A DNA stretch of 64,000 nt from Ochrobactrum quorumnocens (GTDB taxonomy: Bacteria; Pseudomonadota; Alphaproteobacteria; Rhizobiales; Rhizobiaceae): NCBI RefSeq assembly GCF_002278035.1, contig NZ_CP022604.1, forward strand, positions 2,242,501 to 2,306,500. The letters run 5' to 3'. The notes under the pieces were generated by a model. The model saw only the letters and a list, made by a program, of their open reading frames with translations, had not been told where the DNA came from and did no database searches. The position numbers were made by a program, and so were the translations under genes. Below are positions 18,153 through 27,270 of this stretch, in pieces (positions within the stretch are counted from its first letter, which is position 1; each line of letters starts with the position of its first letter).

Positions 18153-18457
18153 CAGTCGCCCGTATGGCTGCCGTCTGGGTCAATGACACAGATCGGGCGT
18201 ACAGGTGCTTTACGCGCGACGACTGGATCGCGTTTGATCGAACCGGTCATGGTGCGATCAATACCATCCGGCAGCACGGATTGGGCTGCAACCTTATTAG
18301 CCTGATCATTTAAAACCGGCACAATAATCAGCGCGAGGGCAACAGCGGCGGAACCAAAAAGAAGCACGACGCGCAAAATGCCACGACCAGCTTTCGAGAG
18401 TGGTCCCGGCGTATATTCATTATGATCTGCACTGAAATAATTATTATCGAAACTCAT
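18149..18457 (-). CDS. Small single-pass membrane protein, unknown
   Basis: A 102-residue protein not assigned to a family. After a polar N-terminus (MSFDNNYFSADHNEYTPG) there is one transmembrane helix (about 29-48, VVLLFGSAAVALALIIVPVL), then a polar C-terminal part with TMTGSIKRDP and a terminal ICVIDPDGSHTGDC containing two Cys. The topology is likely N-in with an exported tail. Its last codon and stop (TAG) lie at the edge of a palindromic repeat, so the present C-terminus may have been set by the repeat's insertion. It is flanked by unrelated genes. Confidence 0.7.
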   Translation of the reverse strand: MSFDNNYFSADHNEYTPGPLSKAGRGILRVVLLFGSAAVALALIIVPVLNDQANKVAAQSVLPDGIDRTMTGSIKRDPVVARKAPVRPICVIDPDGSHTGDC

Positions 18458-18568
18458 GAGGCAAACTCCGGGGACTTGTCCCAGAGAATGCCGCAGTGGA
18501 GTGAATCATCGATTAACGCGGGCTGTAAATCGTAAGGAATTGTCAGCTATTTTTAGACTTTCCACAGC

Positions 18569-18985
18569 TCATAAAAGATCGATCAAAAACGGTATCAGCG
18601 GCTCATCGGCAGGTGGCATCGGATAGTCCCGCATATCCTTTGGCCGGACCCATTTCAGCGCCTGTCCTTCCAGCCCCTGTGCAACGCCCTCAAACCGGCG
18701 GCAGACATAGAGTGGCATCAGCAAATGAAAGTCGTCATAGGTGTGGCTGGCAAAGGTCAGCGGCGCAAGACACGCTACCTTTGTCGTAATGCCAACTTCT
18801 TCCTGCAACTCGCGGATCAGTGTTTCTTCGGGAGTTTCACCCTGTTCAACCTTGCCACCGGGAAACTCCCAGAGACCGGCAAGCGATTTTCCTTCCGGCC
18901 GTTGCGCCAGAAGAACGCGTCCATCAGCATCCACAAGCGCGCAGGCCGCAACCAGCACGATACGGCGGGATTTACTCTCACTCAT
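18569..18985 (-). CDS. mutT: 8-oxo-dGTP diphosphatase MutT (Nudix)
   Basis: A 138-residue Nudix hydrolase with a full Nudix box, GGKVEQGETPEETLIRELQEEVGI (shown in two parts: GGKVEQGETPEE, then LIRELQEEVGI). It is preceded by LLAQRPEGKSLAGLWEFPGGK, the MutT-specific context. It removes oxidised dGTP from the nucleotide pool to prevent A:T to C:G transversions. The ATG overlaps the upstream GNAT stop by 4 bases, and with argJ this makes a tightly packed unit argJ-GNAT-mutT. Confidence 0.93.
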   Translation of the reverse strand: MSESKSRRIVLVAACALVDADGRVLLAQRPEGKSLAGLWEFPGGKVEQGETPEETLIRELQEEVGITTKVACLAPLTFASHTYDDFHLLMPLYVCRRFEGVAQGLEGQALKWVRPKDMRDYPMPPADEPLIPFLIDLL

Positions 18986-19791
18986 TTTTCATTGCTCTCC
19001 CGGTAAGCGTAACGATAGGCTTCCTGAAAGCCAAAGCGCTTGTAAAGCGCAAGCCCCGCCACATTGTCCGCTTCAATTTGAAGCCATGCCTTTTTAGCAC
19101 CGAGGCTCGCGGCCCATTTAAGCGTTGACCCGATTATGGCGCGCCCATATCCATTGCGACGGGCATCGGGCAATGTGCCTACATCGAAAAGACCGGCCAT
19201 AACACCGTCCTGCACACAAAGCACATTGGAAACAGCGCGTCCGCCATCTTCGAGAACAAACATGCCCTTGTTGGGACGAATGCCGTCGAGCAGCTCAGAG
19301 AACCCCGGACGAAGTTCTTTGGGGCGTCCGTGGATCGCCACGGATGCCTCGACAAACCGCCCGATATCTTTGAGAGGTATCTGATCCCGTTCCTGCGACA
19401 GATCCAGCTCTTCCAGATTGGAGGTCATGACGATGGTTTCGTCCTGACGCTTCCATCCCAGACCTTCGAGATAATCTTCAAGTTCGACCGGCGCGAGCGG
19501 CGAAAGCCGGAAACATGGCACACGTCCGTAAGCGCGAAAGCGCTGTGAAGCCAGTTCGATACGCGCCGGAATATCACGCGTATCACCCGGATCGAGCGGA
19601 TTGACCGAGTTGAGGCGCTTTGAAGGATGTGCAGCCGTCATGCGTATCGCCCATGTCCCGTCATAATGAACGGACGTGGCAGGCCATGCACGAAAGCCCA
19701 CAGCTTCAAGCTGGCGAACAATAGCTAGATTTTGCGCGGAACCGGGCTTTGTCACAGTCAACTCCGTAAACTCAGCTTCTGTAGTCGCCAT
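18982..19791 (-). CDS. GNAT family N-acetyltransferase
   Basis: A 269-residue protein. The C-terminal half holds a GNAT domain with the acetyl-CoA loop region ([18 protein letters not shown]) and the ending [19 protein letters not shown], the usual GNAT motif B context. The N-terminal half is a second, degenerate GNAT-like fold. It sits between argJ and mutT and overlaps argJ by about 20 bases and mutT by 4, so it is translationally coupled to both. The acceptor is unknown; the argJ neighbourhood does not prove an arginine role. The start at 19791 (MATTEAE) was preferred to 19803, and neither has a good ribosome binding site. Confidence 0.85.
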   Translation of the reverse strand: MATTEAEFTELTVTKPGSAQNLAIVRQLEAVGFRAWPATSVHYDGTWAIRMTAAHPSKRLNSVNPLDPGDTRDIPARIELASQRFRAYGRVPCFRLSPLAPVELEDYLEGLGWKRQDETIVMTSNLEELDLSQERDQIPLKDIGRFVEASVAIHGRPKELRPGFSELLDGIRPNKGMFVLEDGGRAVSNVLCVQDGVMAGLFDVGTLPDARRNGYGRAIIGSTLKWAASLGAKKAWLQIEADNVAGLALYKRFGFQEAYRYAYRESNEK

Positions 19792-21013
19792 TAATAGCCA
19801 CATATTCTTTCGTCAGATCGCAGGTCCAGACTGTCGCCTTGCCGTTACCGATCCCGAGATCAACTCGGATGAGGATATCCTCGCCCTGCATATAGGTCGA
19901 GGTTGCCTCTTCGGAATAGGCCGGGTCGCGTTCGCCCTGATATGCAACACGAATATCGCCGAACCAGATTGCCAGCAGATCGCGATCAGCCGGTTCTCCG
20001 GCTTTGCCGACAGCCATGACCACACGGCCCCAATTGGCGTCTTCACCGGCAACGGCGGTCTTGACCAGCGGTGAATTGGCAATGGAAAGCGCGATTTTCT
20101 TGGCGGAAGCTGCGGATTTTGCACCCGTCACTTCAACTTCGACCATCTTGCGCGCGCCTTCACCATCCCGCACAACCTGAAGCGCTAGCGATTTCAGGAC
20201 GCGTGCCAGCGCCTTCTTGAATTCGCCAAGGCGCTTGTCTGAGGCGTCTGTAATTTCAGGGGCGCCGCGTTCAGCAGCAGAACCTGTTGCAAACAACATC
20301 AGCGTGTCTGAAGTGGAGGTGTCGCTATCGACTGTGACTGCATTGAAGGTCGAGCCAACGCCCTTCGACAACAAGCTTTGCAGGACATCCGACTTGATCG
20401 GTGCATCGGTGACGACGAATGAAAGCATGGTCGCCATATCAGGCGCGATCATGCCCGCGCCCTTGGAAATCCCATTGATCGTGACCGGAACCTGACCGAG
20501 CAACACCGTTTCGGTCGCCACTTTCGGATAAGTGTCGGTCGTCATGATGGCCTTGGCGGCCTCAGTCCAGAAATCGTCGCTGGCGGATTTCGCCATATCA
20601 TCGAGTAGTCCGGAGAACTTGGACGCATCCAGCGGCTCGCCGATAACACCGGTAGAGGCAAGAAACACATCGGTCGTATTGCAACCGACAGCCTTAGCTG
20701 CCGCTTGAGCCGTTGCTTCCGTGGCTGCACGGCCCTTCAGACCAGTAAAAGCATTGGCATTGCCCGAATTGACCACGACTGCGCGCGCCTTGCCGTGTGC
20801 GAGATTGCCACGGCAGAAATCAACCGGCGCTGACGGGCAGAGCGAACGCGTGAAAACGCCTGCCACTTCTGCTGGTTTGTCGAACACCATCAGCATGACA
20901 TCCGTGCGGCCCTTATACTTGATACCGGCAGCGGCGGTTGCAATGCGCACACCGTGAATAACCGGCATGGATGGATAATGTTTAGGGGCGAGCGGTGATA
21001 CGGAAGCGGACAT
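19772..21013 (-). CDS. argJ: Bifunctional ornithine acetyltransferase/N-acetylglutamate synthase ArgJ
   Basis: A 413-residue enzyme of the cyclic arginine pathway that moves acetyl from N-acetylornithine to glutamate and can also use acetyl-CoA. The self-cleavage site is visible in [20 protein letters not shown]: the bond before the Thr of MAT-ML is cut to give alpha and beta chains, with that Thr as nucleophile. Length and the glycine-rich GANWGR segment are typical. It heads the argJ-GNAT-mutT unit. Together with argH at 45112 it shows arginine synthesis genes are scattered here. Confidence 0.96.
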   Translation of the reverse strand: MSASVSPLAPKHYPSMPVIHGVRIATAAAGIKYKGRTDVMLMVFDKPAEVAGVFTRSLCPSAPVDFCRGNLAHGKARAVVVNSGNANAFTGLKGRAATEATAQAAAKAVGCNTTDVFLASTGVIGEPLDASKFSGLLDDMAKSASDDFWTEAAKAIMTTDTYPKVATETVLLGQVPVTINGISKGAGMIAPDMATMLSFVVTDAPIKSDVLQSLLSKGVGSTFNAVTVDSDTSTSDTLMLFATGSAAERGAPEITDASDKRLGEFKKALARVLKSLALQVVRDGEGARKMVEVEVTGAKSAASAKKIALSIANSPLVKTAVAGEDANWGRVVMAVGKAGEPADRDLLAIWFGDIRVAYQGERDPAYSEEATSTYMQGEDILIRVDLGIGNGKATVWTCDLTKEYVAINGDYRS

Positions 21014-21087
21014 GATTGCCTCTGAAGAGATGCGATTTGATTCTGGCGCATTGGAAATGTTTGCGGCGTAAAATCAAGTATTAACTG

Positions 21088-21188
21088 GAGCGCATCCCGA
21101 AAAGTGCGAAGCGGTTTTTGGACAAGATGCGCGCCAAAGCAAATATTTGGAGCGTTTCCCCTGATACAGGGAAAATTGAAACGCTCTG
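21088..21188 (+). repeat. Mosaic palindromic repeat, full copy
   Basis: It starts GAGCGCATCCCGAAAAGTG, then GCGGTTTTTGGACAAGATGCGC, and ends with a GAGCGTTTC...GAAACGCTC inverted repeat. It lies between the argJ start and the terminator of the parvulin gene. Confidence 0.85.
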
Positions 21189-21198
21189 AGCGACAATG

Positions 21199-21226
21199 AA
21201 AAACGCCCCGGAAATCCGGGGCGTCT
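21199..21226 (-). terminator. Rho-independent terminator of the parvulin gene
   Basis: Arms ACGCCCCGG and CCGGGGCGT with a 4-base AAAT loop, followed by TTTTTCATT on the minus strand, immediately downstream of the stop at 21243. Confidence 0.85.
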
Positions 21227-21242
21227 GTATTTCTTTCAAGGC

Positions 21243-22229
21243 TTACTGCTGCGGCTGGGTAGCGGCTGGGGCATCGCCCTCATCGCCTTGTTCCTGCGCC
21301 GCTGCGGCTTCTTTCATGGCTTTATCGACAGCCGGATCCTTATATTCGATCTTCATGCCATCGCGCAGCTTCTTGACCATTTCGACATAACGCTCACGCA
21401 TGATGATCGAACGGATCTGCTCAGAAACCTGATCGAATGCTGGTGGCTGTTTTGTACGGCGATCTTCTAGCTGGATCACGTGGAAGCCAAACTGCGACTG
21501 CACTGGTTCCTTGGTATATTCACCTGGCTTCAATGCAAAAGCTGCTTTTTCGAATTCCGGAACCATCTGTCCTTCGGAGAAGTAACCGAGATCGCCGCCA
21601 TTAGCAGCAGTGCCATCGGTCGAGCTTTCCTTGGCGAGATCTTCAAACTTCGCGCCACCTTCGAGCTTCTTGATGATCGCTTCAGCTTCTTCCTTGGTCT
21701 TCACAAGAATGTGACGTGCACGCACTTCGACCTGCGGCGGAATAGCTGCGATTTCCTTGTCGTAACGCGCACGAACATCGGCGTCAGAAATCTTGTCGAC
21801 AACCGCATCCTTGAAATATTCGTTATGGAGTGCGCGTTCACGCAGGAATTCCATACGGCTTTTGAATTCATCGCTCTGATCGAGCTTTTCCTTCGCGGCT
21901 TCATCAGCCATCGCCTTGATGTCGATGAGAGCTGCGAGAGCGGCCAGACGGCGCTGTTCAGCCGGAAGGCGTGCAAACTGCGGATCAAGATCACCAGCGG
22001 CCTGATCAACTTCACCTACGGTGATATCTTTACCGTTTACAGTCGCAAGAACCTTTGCAGGATCTTCGGAAGCAGCTGCAGACTGTGTTGCTTCGGACTG
22101 GGTGGCTTCAGCTGGCTTTGGTGCAGCATCCTGCGCAAAGACAACGGTGCCCGAAAAACCTGCCAGTGCAACAGACGTGGCAAGAATGGCAAGAGCCTTG
22201 CGGTACGGGGCTTTGAGAATGGCTTTCAT
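21243..22229 (-). CDS. Periplasmic peptidyl-prolyl cis-trans isomerase, parvulin type
   Basis: A 328-residue exported foldase. A Sec signal peptide (about 1-32, ALAILATSVALAGFSGTVVFAQ) is followed by an Ala/Glu/Ser linker, a SurA/PrsA-like chaperone region, and a PpiC rotamase domain (about 170-265) with EVRARHILVKTKEEAE, DGTAANGGDLGYFSEGQMVPEFE and SQFGFHVIQLED. The tail is Gln/Ala-rich. It probably helps fold secreted or outer-membrane proteins. It is divergent from secA across 308 bases, a neat pairing of translocase and post-translocation foldase. Confidence 0.93.
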   Translation of the reverse strand: MKAILKAPYRKALAILATSVALAGFSGTVVFAQDAAPKPAEATQSEATQSAAASEDPAKVLATVNGKDITVGEVDQAAGDLDPQFARLPAEQRRLAALAALIDIKAMADEAAKEKLDQSDEFKSRMEFLRERALHNEYFKDAVVDKISDADVRARYDKEIAAIPPQVEVRARHILVKTKEEAEAIIKKLEGGAKFEDLAKESSTDGTAANGGDLGYFSEGQMVPEFEKAAFALKPGEYTKEPVQSQFGFHVIQLEDRRTKQPPAFDQVSEQIRSIIMRERYVEMVKKLRDGMKIEYKDPAVDKAMKEAAAAQEQGDEGDAPAATQPQQ

Positions 22230-22537
22230 ATGAGATTCTCTCCTTCGAGACCGCCTACCGGCCCCATGAATGCGGCGGAATTTGGCCCGGGAGGACTGTT
22301 GTCCGCTATAAAAGACAGGATTTCCGGCCTGTCGAGCAACGTTGACATCGCTTGAAGCCCCTCTTATCTGTCCTTCGACTTGTCGTCCAGTAAGCGACCG
22401 GGGGAATTACGCGAAAAATGCGCCGTATCTGGCGGCTTTTAAAGCGCAGTTTTCTTGCATTTGTTTCAATACGCGTGAATAAAGCATTCGACATTGCCGG
22501 AAGCGCTTCCGGCTGAACGGACAGGAAAGGACCAGGA
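22230..22537. other. Divergent promoter region of the parvulin gene and secA
   Basis: No coding region was seen. Just ahead of the secA ribosome binding site is a perfect 18-base palindrome (GCCGGAAGC/GCTTCCGGC, 22496-22513), able to form a hairpin in the secA leader. Promoter elements for both genes must lie here but were not pinned down. Confidence 0.5.
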
Positions 22538-25258
22538 ATGGTCAGCTTTGGCGGCCTCGCCCGCAAGATATTTGGTTCATCCAACGACCGCCAAGTGAAA
22601 TCACTGCGGGCTCGTGCGGAACAGATTACTGCGCTTGAGAAGAATTACGAAGGAATCACCGACGAACAGCTTCAGGCGAAGACTGCGGAATTTCGCGCAG
22701 CACTCGCAGAAGGCAAGAAGCTCGACGACCTGCTGCCGGACGCTTTTGCAACGGCGCGTGAAGCCGCCAAGCGCGTGCTCGGTATGCGTCCTTTCGACGT
22801 ACAGCTGATCGGCGGCATGGTCCTGCATGAACGCGGCATTGCTGAAATGCGCACGGGTGAAGGCAAGACGCTGATGGCGACGCTGCCTGTTTACCTCAAC
22901 GCGCTTGAAGGCAAGGGCGTGCATGTGGTGACGGTCAATGATTACCTCGCCAGCCGCGATGCCGAAACCATGGGCAAGCTTTATAACTTCCTCGGTCTCA
23001 CCGTGGGCGTCATCAAGCACGGCCTTGATGACAACGAGCGGCAAGCCGCTTACGGCTGCGACATTACCTACGGCACCAATAACGAGCTCGGCTTCGATTA
23101 TCTGCGCGATAATATGAAGTATGAGCGCGGCCAGATGGTACAGCGCGGTCACAACTACGCCATCGTCGACGAAGTGGATTCAATCCTCATTGACGAAGCG
23201 CGTACGCCGCTGATCATTTCCGGCCCGCTCGAAGATCGCTCCGACTTCTACAACCTCATCGACACTTTCATTCCAGCTCTTGAGCCGGAAGATTTTGAGA
23301 TCGACGAGAAGCAGAAGACAGCCATCTTCACCGAAGTCGGCACCGAAAAGGTCGAGCAGCTTCTCGACGCTGCGGGACATCTGAAAGGCGAAAGCCTGTA
23401 CGACATCGAGAATGTCGCGATCGTCCATCACCTGAACAACGCGCTGCGGGCGCATAAATTGTTCCAGCGCGACAAAGACTATATCGTCCGCAATGACGAA
23501 ATCGTCATCATTGACGAGTTTACTGGTCGCATGATGCCGGGCCGCCGTTATTCGGAAGGTCTCCATCAGGCACTGGAAGCGAAGGAAAAGGTTACGATCC
23601 AGCCTGAAAACCAGACACTGGCTTCGATCACTTTCCAGAACTATTTCCGCATGTATACCAAGCTCTCCGGCATGACCGGTACGGCTGCAACGGAAGCGGA
23701 AGAGTTCGGCAATATTTACGGTCTCGAAGTTCTGGAAATTCCGACCAATCTTCCCGTCAAGCGTATTGACGAAGACGATGAAGTCTATCGCACGGTCGAA
23801 GAAAAATACAAAGCCATCGTCAAGGACATTCACGCATCGCATGCAAAGGGACAGCCGGTCCTCGTCGGCACAACCTCGATTGAAAAGTCAGAGCTTCTGG
23901 CTGAGCGTCTGCGCAAGGAAGGTGTGAAGGACTTCCAGGTCCTCAACGCCCGCTACCACGAGCAGGAAGCTTTCATCATCGCGCAAGCTGGCGTGCCGGG
24001 TGCCGTGACCATCGCCACCAACATGGCGGGTCGCGGTACGGATATTCAGCTCGGCGGCAACCTTGAAATGCGCGTGCGTGAAGAGCTTTCGGATGTGCCT
24101 GAAGGCCCAGAGCGCGATGCGAAGATCACCGAGATCAAGGCTGATATCGCGCGGCTGAAAGAAAAAGCTCTCGCTGCCGGTGGCCTTTACGTTCTGGCGA
24201 CCGAACGTCACGAAAGCCGCCGTATCGACAACCAGCTGCGTGGCCGTTCCGGTCGTCAGGGCGATCCGGGCCGTTCGAAATTCTTCCTGTCGCTTCAGGA
24301 TGATCTGATGCGCATCTTCGGCTCCGACCGTATGGACGGCATGCTGCAGAAGCTCGGCCTCAAGGAAGACGAAGCCATCGTCCACCCATGGATCAACAAG
24401 GCGCTTGAAAAGGCGCAGACCAAGGTTGAGGCGCGTAACTTCGAAATCCGCAAGAATCTGCTCAAGTACGACGACGTCATGAACGATCAGCGTAAGGTGA
24501 TCTTCGAGCAGCGCCTTGAAATGATGGACGAAGAAGACCTGACTGAGACCGTGGCGGAAATGCGCCATGAGGTCATAGAGGACATGGTCACTCTGCGCAT
24601 CCCTAAAGATGCTTACGCTGAAAAGTGGGACATTGCGGGCCTGAAAGACGACGTTCTTACCAAGCTCAACCTTGTCCTGCCGATTGAAGATTGGGCCAAG
24701 GAAGAAGGCATCGCCGAAGAAGAGTTTGAAGCCCGCATCAAGGAAGCTGCCGACAAGGCCGCTGCCGAGAAGGCAGAGCGCTTCGGCCCGCAGATCATGA
24801 CTTACATCGAAAAGTCGGTGATCATGCAGTCGCTCGACAATCTGTGGCGCGAACATCTGGTCAATCTCGATCATCTGCGTTCGGTTGTCGGCTTCCGTGG
24901 CTATGCTCAGCGTGATCCGCTCAACGAGTACAAGACGGAAGGCTTTGAGCTGTTCCAGTCCATGCTCGCGAATTTGCGTGAAGTGGTCATAACACAGCTC
25001 TCGCGCGTTGAAATCGTTCGTGAAGCTCCACCAGAGCCGGAGCTTCCGCCAATGACCGGTCGCCATATCGACGGCACCACCGGCGAGAATGACTTTGATG
25101 AGAACGCATGGGCAGAGCATCAGCAGGATGAACGTGTCATCCCGGCTGGCGAGCGTGACCCGGCAGATCCGACGACATGGGGTAAGGTCAGCCGTAATGA
25201 ATCCTGCCCTTGCGGATCAGGAAAGAAGTACAAGCACTGCCACGGAGCGTTTGATTAA
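22538..25258 (+). CDS. secA: Preprotein translocase ATPase SecA
   Basis: A 906-residue motor of the Sec pathway. Features in order: N-terminal DEAD-type NBD1 with Walker A MRTGEGKT (about 103-110) and [19 protein letters not shown]; the preprotein cross-linking domain (about 225-375); NBD2 with [15 protein letters not shown]; helical scaffold and wing domains; and a C-terminal zinc-binding SecB/lipid-interaction motif [14 protein letters not shown]. The start has AGGACCAGGA just upstream. The length is standard for Brucellaceae. A strong terminator follows. Confidence 0.98.
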   Translation: MVSFGGLARKIFGSSNDRQVKSLRARAEQITALEKNYEGITDEQLQAKTAEFRAALAEGKKLDDLLPDAFATAREAAKRVLGMRPFDVQLIGGMVLHERGIAEMRTGEGKTLMATLPVYLNALEGKGVHVVTVNDYLASRDAETMGKLYNFLGLTVGVIKHGLDDNERQAAYGCDITYGTNNELGFDYLRDNMKYERGQMVQRGHNYAIVDEVDSILIDEARTPLIISGPLEDRSDFYNLIDTFIPALEPEDFEIDEKQKTAIFTEVGTEKVEQLLDAAGHLKGESLYDIENVAIVHHLNNALRAHKLFQRDKDYIVRNDEIVIIDEFTGRMMPGRRYSEGLHQALEAKEKVTIQPENQTLASITFQNYFRMYTKLSGMTGTAATEAEEFGNIYGLEVLEIPTNLPVKRIDEDDEVYRTVEEKYKAIVKDIHASHAKGQPVLVGTTSIEKSELLAERLRKEGVKDFQVLNARYHEQEAFIIAQAGVPGAVTIATNMAGRGTDIQLGGNLEMRVREELSDVPEGPERDAKITEIKADIARLKEKALAAGGLYVLATERHESRRIDNQLRGRSGRQGDPGRSKFFLSLQDDLMRIFGSDRMDGMLQKLGLKEDEAIVHPWINKALEKAQTKVEARNFEIRKNLLKYDDVMNDQRKVIFEQRLEMMDEEDLTETVAEMRHEVIEDMVTLRIPKDAYAEKWDIAGLKDDVLTKLNLVLPIEDWAKEEGIAEEEFEARIKEAADKAAAEKAERFGPQIMTYIEKSVIMQSLDNLWREHLVNLDHLRSVVGFRGYAQRDPLNEYKTEGFELFQSMLANLREVVITQLSRVEIVREAPPEPELPPMTGRHIDGTTGENDFDENAWAEHQQDERVIPAGERDPADPTTWGKVSRNESCPCGSGKKYKHCHGAFD

Positions 25259-25286
25259 GCGCATACCGAAAAGTGTTGTCTCATAC

Positions 25287-25320
25287 AAAACCCCGGCGTG
25301 AAATCGCCGGGGTTTTTCTT
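25287..25320 (+). terminator. Rho-independent terminator of secA
   Basis: A 12-bp perfect stem (AAAACCCCGGCG at 25287-25298 and its complement at 25305-25316) with a 6-base loop and trailing TTTTTCTTTG. A fragment resembling the mosaic repeats (GCGCATACCGAAAAGTGT) lies between the stop codon and this hairpin. Confidence 0.9.
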
Positions 25321-25621
25321 TGTACACTTGGTGCCGCTGCCCGCATATTTTAAACATCAAAGCGACACACCAGAAACGAGTGAAGAAGACATAGATCGCC
25401 ATACACTTCAATTTCAGCAATTGCTTAAAAACTGATATCTTCAGAAAGTAATTACCATCTCTTTCAATTTGGCTCCGCTTTGACAGCAAAGATCTTTTCT
25501 TTTTACCTTTTTAAAGAACTGCCATCTAATGATCAGCCATTGCAAAACCGAAACAGTTTCGGATGCGTATAAAAGATGGTCCTTAAGAAGATCAGCAAAA
25601 ATAGCGGAGCCTTGAACTAAA
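25321..25621. other. AT-rich gene-free interval after secA
   Basis: Noticeably more AT-rich than the neighbouring genes, with oligo-A/T runs and no open frame that has a ribosome binding site. It marks the left edge of the accessory-looking segment that ends at the tRNA gene. Confidence 0.4.
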
Positions 25622-25774
25622 GCCTGTCGCGGAAAATTGGGATCCGGTTTTCCGATAACGACATGCTTAAAGCATTTCCAGCAAAAAGTGCGAAGCGGTT
25701 TTGCGTAGGATAATGCGTAAAAACAAATAGTTACTGCGGTTCCAACGATTCAGTCTTAACTGGAGCCGCGGTAA
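25622..25774 (+). repeat. Mosaic palindromic repeat, compound copy
   Basis: Two units in series: one with GGAAAATTGGGATCCGGTTTT, ending in ATGC, and a second with GCATTTCCAGC, AAAAAGTGCGAAGCGGTTTT, GGATAATGCG and a closing GCGGTTCC...GGAGCCGC inverted repeat. The second unit is the best match to the half copy at 17043. Confidence 0.8.
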
Positions 25775-25902
25775 GAACAAAGACTTAAAACGCGACGCGC
25801 TTTAAGCTCCGCGATAAACAGGGTTGGCAACGAGTGGGTTTTTCGGCAACGAGAGCAGCGAGCCAGTTTTTGCCTGGCAAGATCGCAGCCAGACTTCGTC
25901 CC

Positions 25903-27270
25903 ATGACGGAGCGGGTTGATGCTGTCTTAATGGGAGCAGGCCCGCAGGCAAGTGCCCAGCGCTCGTCGCTGCTGGCCTTTTCTGTGCGTGCAGCAAGTGC
26001 GGCAATAGCTCTGCTTTCACAGGTTATCCTCGCCCGCTGGATGGGTGAATTCCAGTATGGCATTTTCGTTCTCGTCTGGCTAACCATGATCATTATCGGT
26101 GATCTCGCCTGTTTCGGATTGCATACAACAATCATCCGCTATGTGCCTGAATATATTCAGCGCAACCTGCTTAATCCGCTACGCGGTATTCTTTATACCG
26201 GACGGCTTTTCGCGCTCGGATCAGCAACTGCGATCGCCTTGTTAGGCGTCGTGCTGTTGGCACTCCTGAAAGACCGTATCGAGAGCTATTATCTCATTCC
26301 GTTCATTCTCGGCTTCGTGTGCCTGCCAATGATTGCGCTTGGCGATATGCTCGATGGCATTGCCCGGTCGCGTACATGGATCATGTTGGCACTGACGCCG
26401 AGCTACATCATCCGTCCGCTGCTCGTTCTCATTTTCATGGTTGCAGCTCACGCCGCAGGATTGCCATCAACTGCTACAAATGCACTCGCTGTTTCCATCG
26501 CCGCAACCTGGGTGACCACGATCGGGCAATTGCTGACCCTTGATCGGTCACTTGCAAAAGATATCTCATATGGACCAAAGGAAATCCATTTGGCGGCATG
26601 GATGAAAGTTGCCCTGCCGATTTTCTTTGTCGAAGGTTTTTTCTTCCTTCTGATCAATGTCGATGTGCTAATGGTTGGCCACATCATGGACCCGCAGCAT
26701 GTGGCGATCTATTTCGCGACAACAAAAATCATGGCGCTGGCCCATTTTGTTTATTTCGCGGTCAAGGCAAGCGTCGCACAACGCTATTCTGATCTGCTGC
26801 ACAGCGGCGACCGTGCGGAATTTGCAGCCTTTGCAGAAGCATCGACCCGCTGGACCTTCTGGCCGACATTGTTTCTCGGCATTGTCATCCTTGCCATGGG
26901 CTATCCGCTGTTGATGCTCTTCGGCAGCGCCTTCGCGCAAGGCTATCCGCTTTTGTTCATTCTGATCATCGGCGTGATTGCACGCGCAAGCGTCGGACCT
27001 GCCGAAAGCCTGCTCAACATGTCTGGCAAGCAGAATATCTGTGCTCTGCTCTATGCAGTGACGCTTGCCGTTAACGTCGCGCTCAACCTTATTCTCATTC
27101 CGCGCTTTGGTCTGATGGGGGCCGCCTTCTCGACAGCCATCTCGATGTTGCTTGAGGCGGTTCTGCTTTCAACCGCTGTGCACCGCACCATGCAGATTAC
27201 GATGTTTATTCTTATTCCCCAAAAGCGCACCCGAGATGCCCGCAGCAATAGCTCTGAGGAGACCTTGTAA
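25903..27270 (+). CDS. Polysaccharide flippase-like membrane protein (MOP/Wzx superfamily)
   Basis: About 455 residues with 12-14 predicted transmembrane helices. The N-terminal pattern SSLLAFSVRAASAAIALLSQVILARWMGEFQYGIFVL is typical of the oligosaccharide flippase/MATE-like MOP superfamily that moves lipid-linked sugars across the inner membrane. No glycosyltransferases lie nearby, so the substrate is unknown. Starts at 25834 (GTG), 25903 (ATG) and 25930 (ATG) are all possible; none has a clear ribosome binding site, and 25903 is a compromise. Its stop overlaps the next start (TAATG), so it is coupled to the acetyltransferase gene. Confidence 0.82.
   Translation: MTERVDAVLMGAGPQASAQRSSLLAFSVRAASAAIALLSQVILARWMGEFQYGIFVLVWLTMIIIGDLACFGLHTTIIRYVPEYIQRNLLNPLRGILYTGRLFALGSATAIALLGVVLLALLKDRIESYYLIPFILGFVCLPMIALGDMLDGIARSRTWIMLALTPSYIIRPLLVLIFMVAAHAAGLPSTATNALAVSIAATWVTTIGQLLTLDRSLAKDISYGPKEIHLAAWMKVALPIFFVEGFFFLLINVDVLMVGHIMDPQHVAIYFATTKIMALAHFVYFAVKASVAQRYSDLLHSGDRAEFAAFAEASTRWTFWPTLFLGIVILAMGYPLLMLFGSAFAQGYPLLFILIIGVIARASVGPAESLLNMSGKQNICALLYAVTLAVNVALNLILIPRFGLMGAAFSTAISMLLEAVLLSTAVHRTMQITMFILIPQKRTRDARSNSSEETL

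Noticed and set aside
23888..25120. 410-codon open frame antisense to secA
   Set aside because: It lies wholly within a certain gene, is a by-product of its codon bias, has no ribosome binding site and no recognisable domain.
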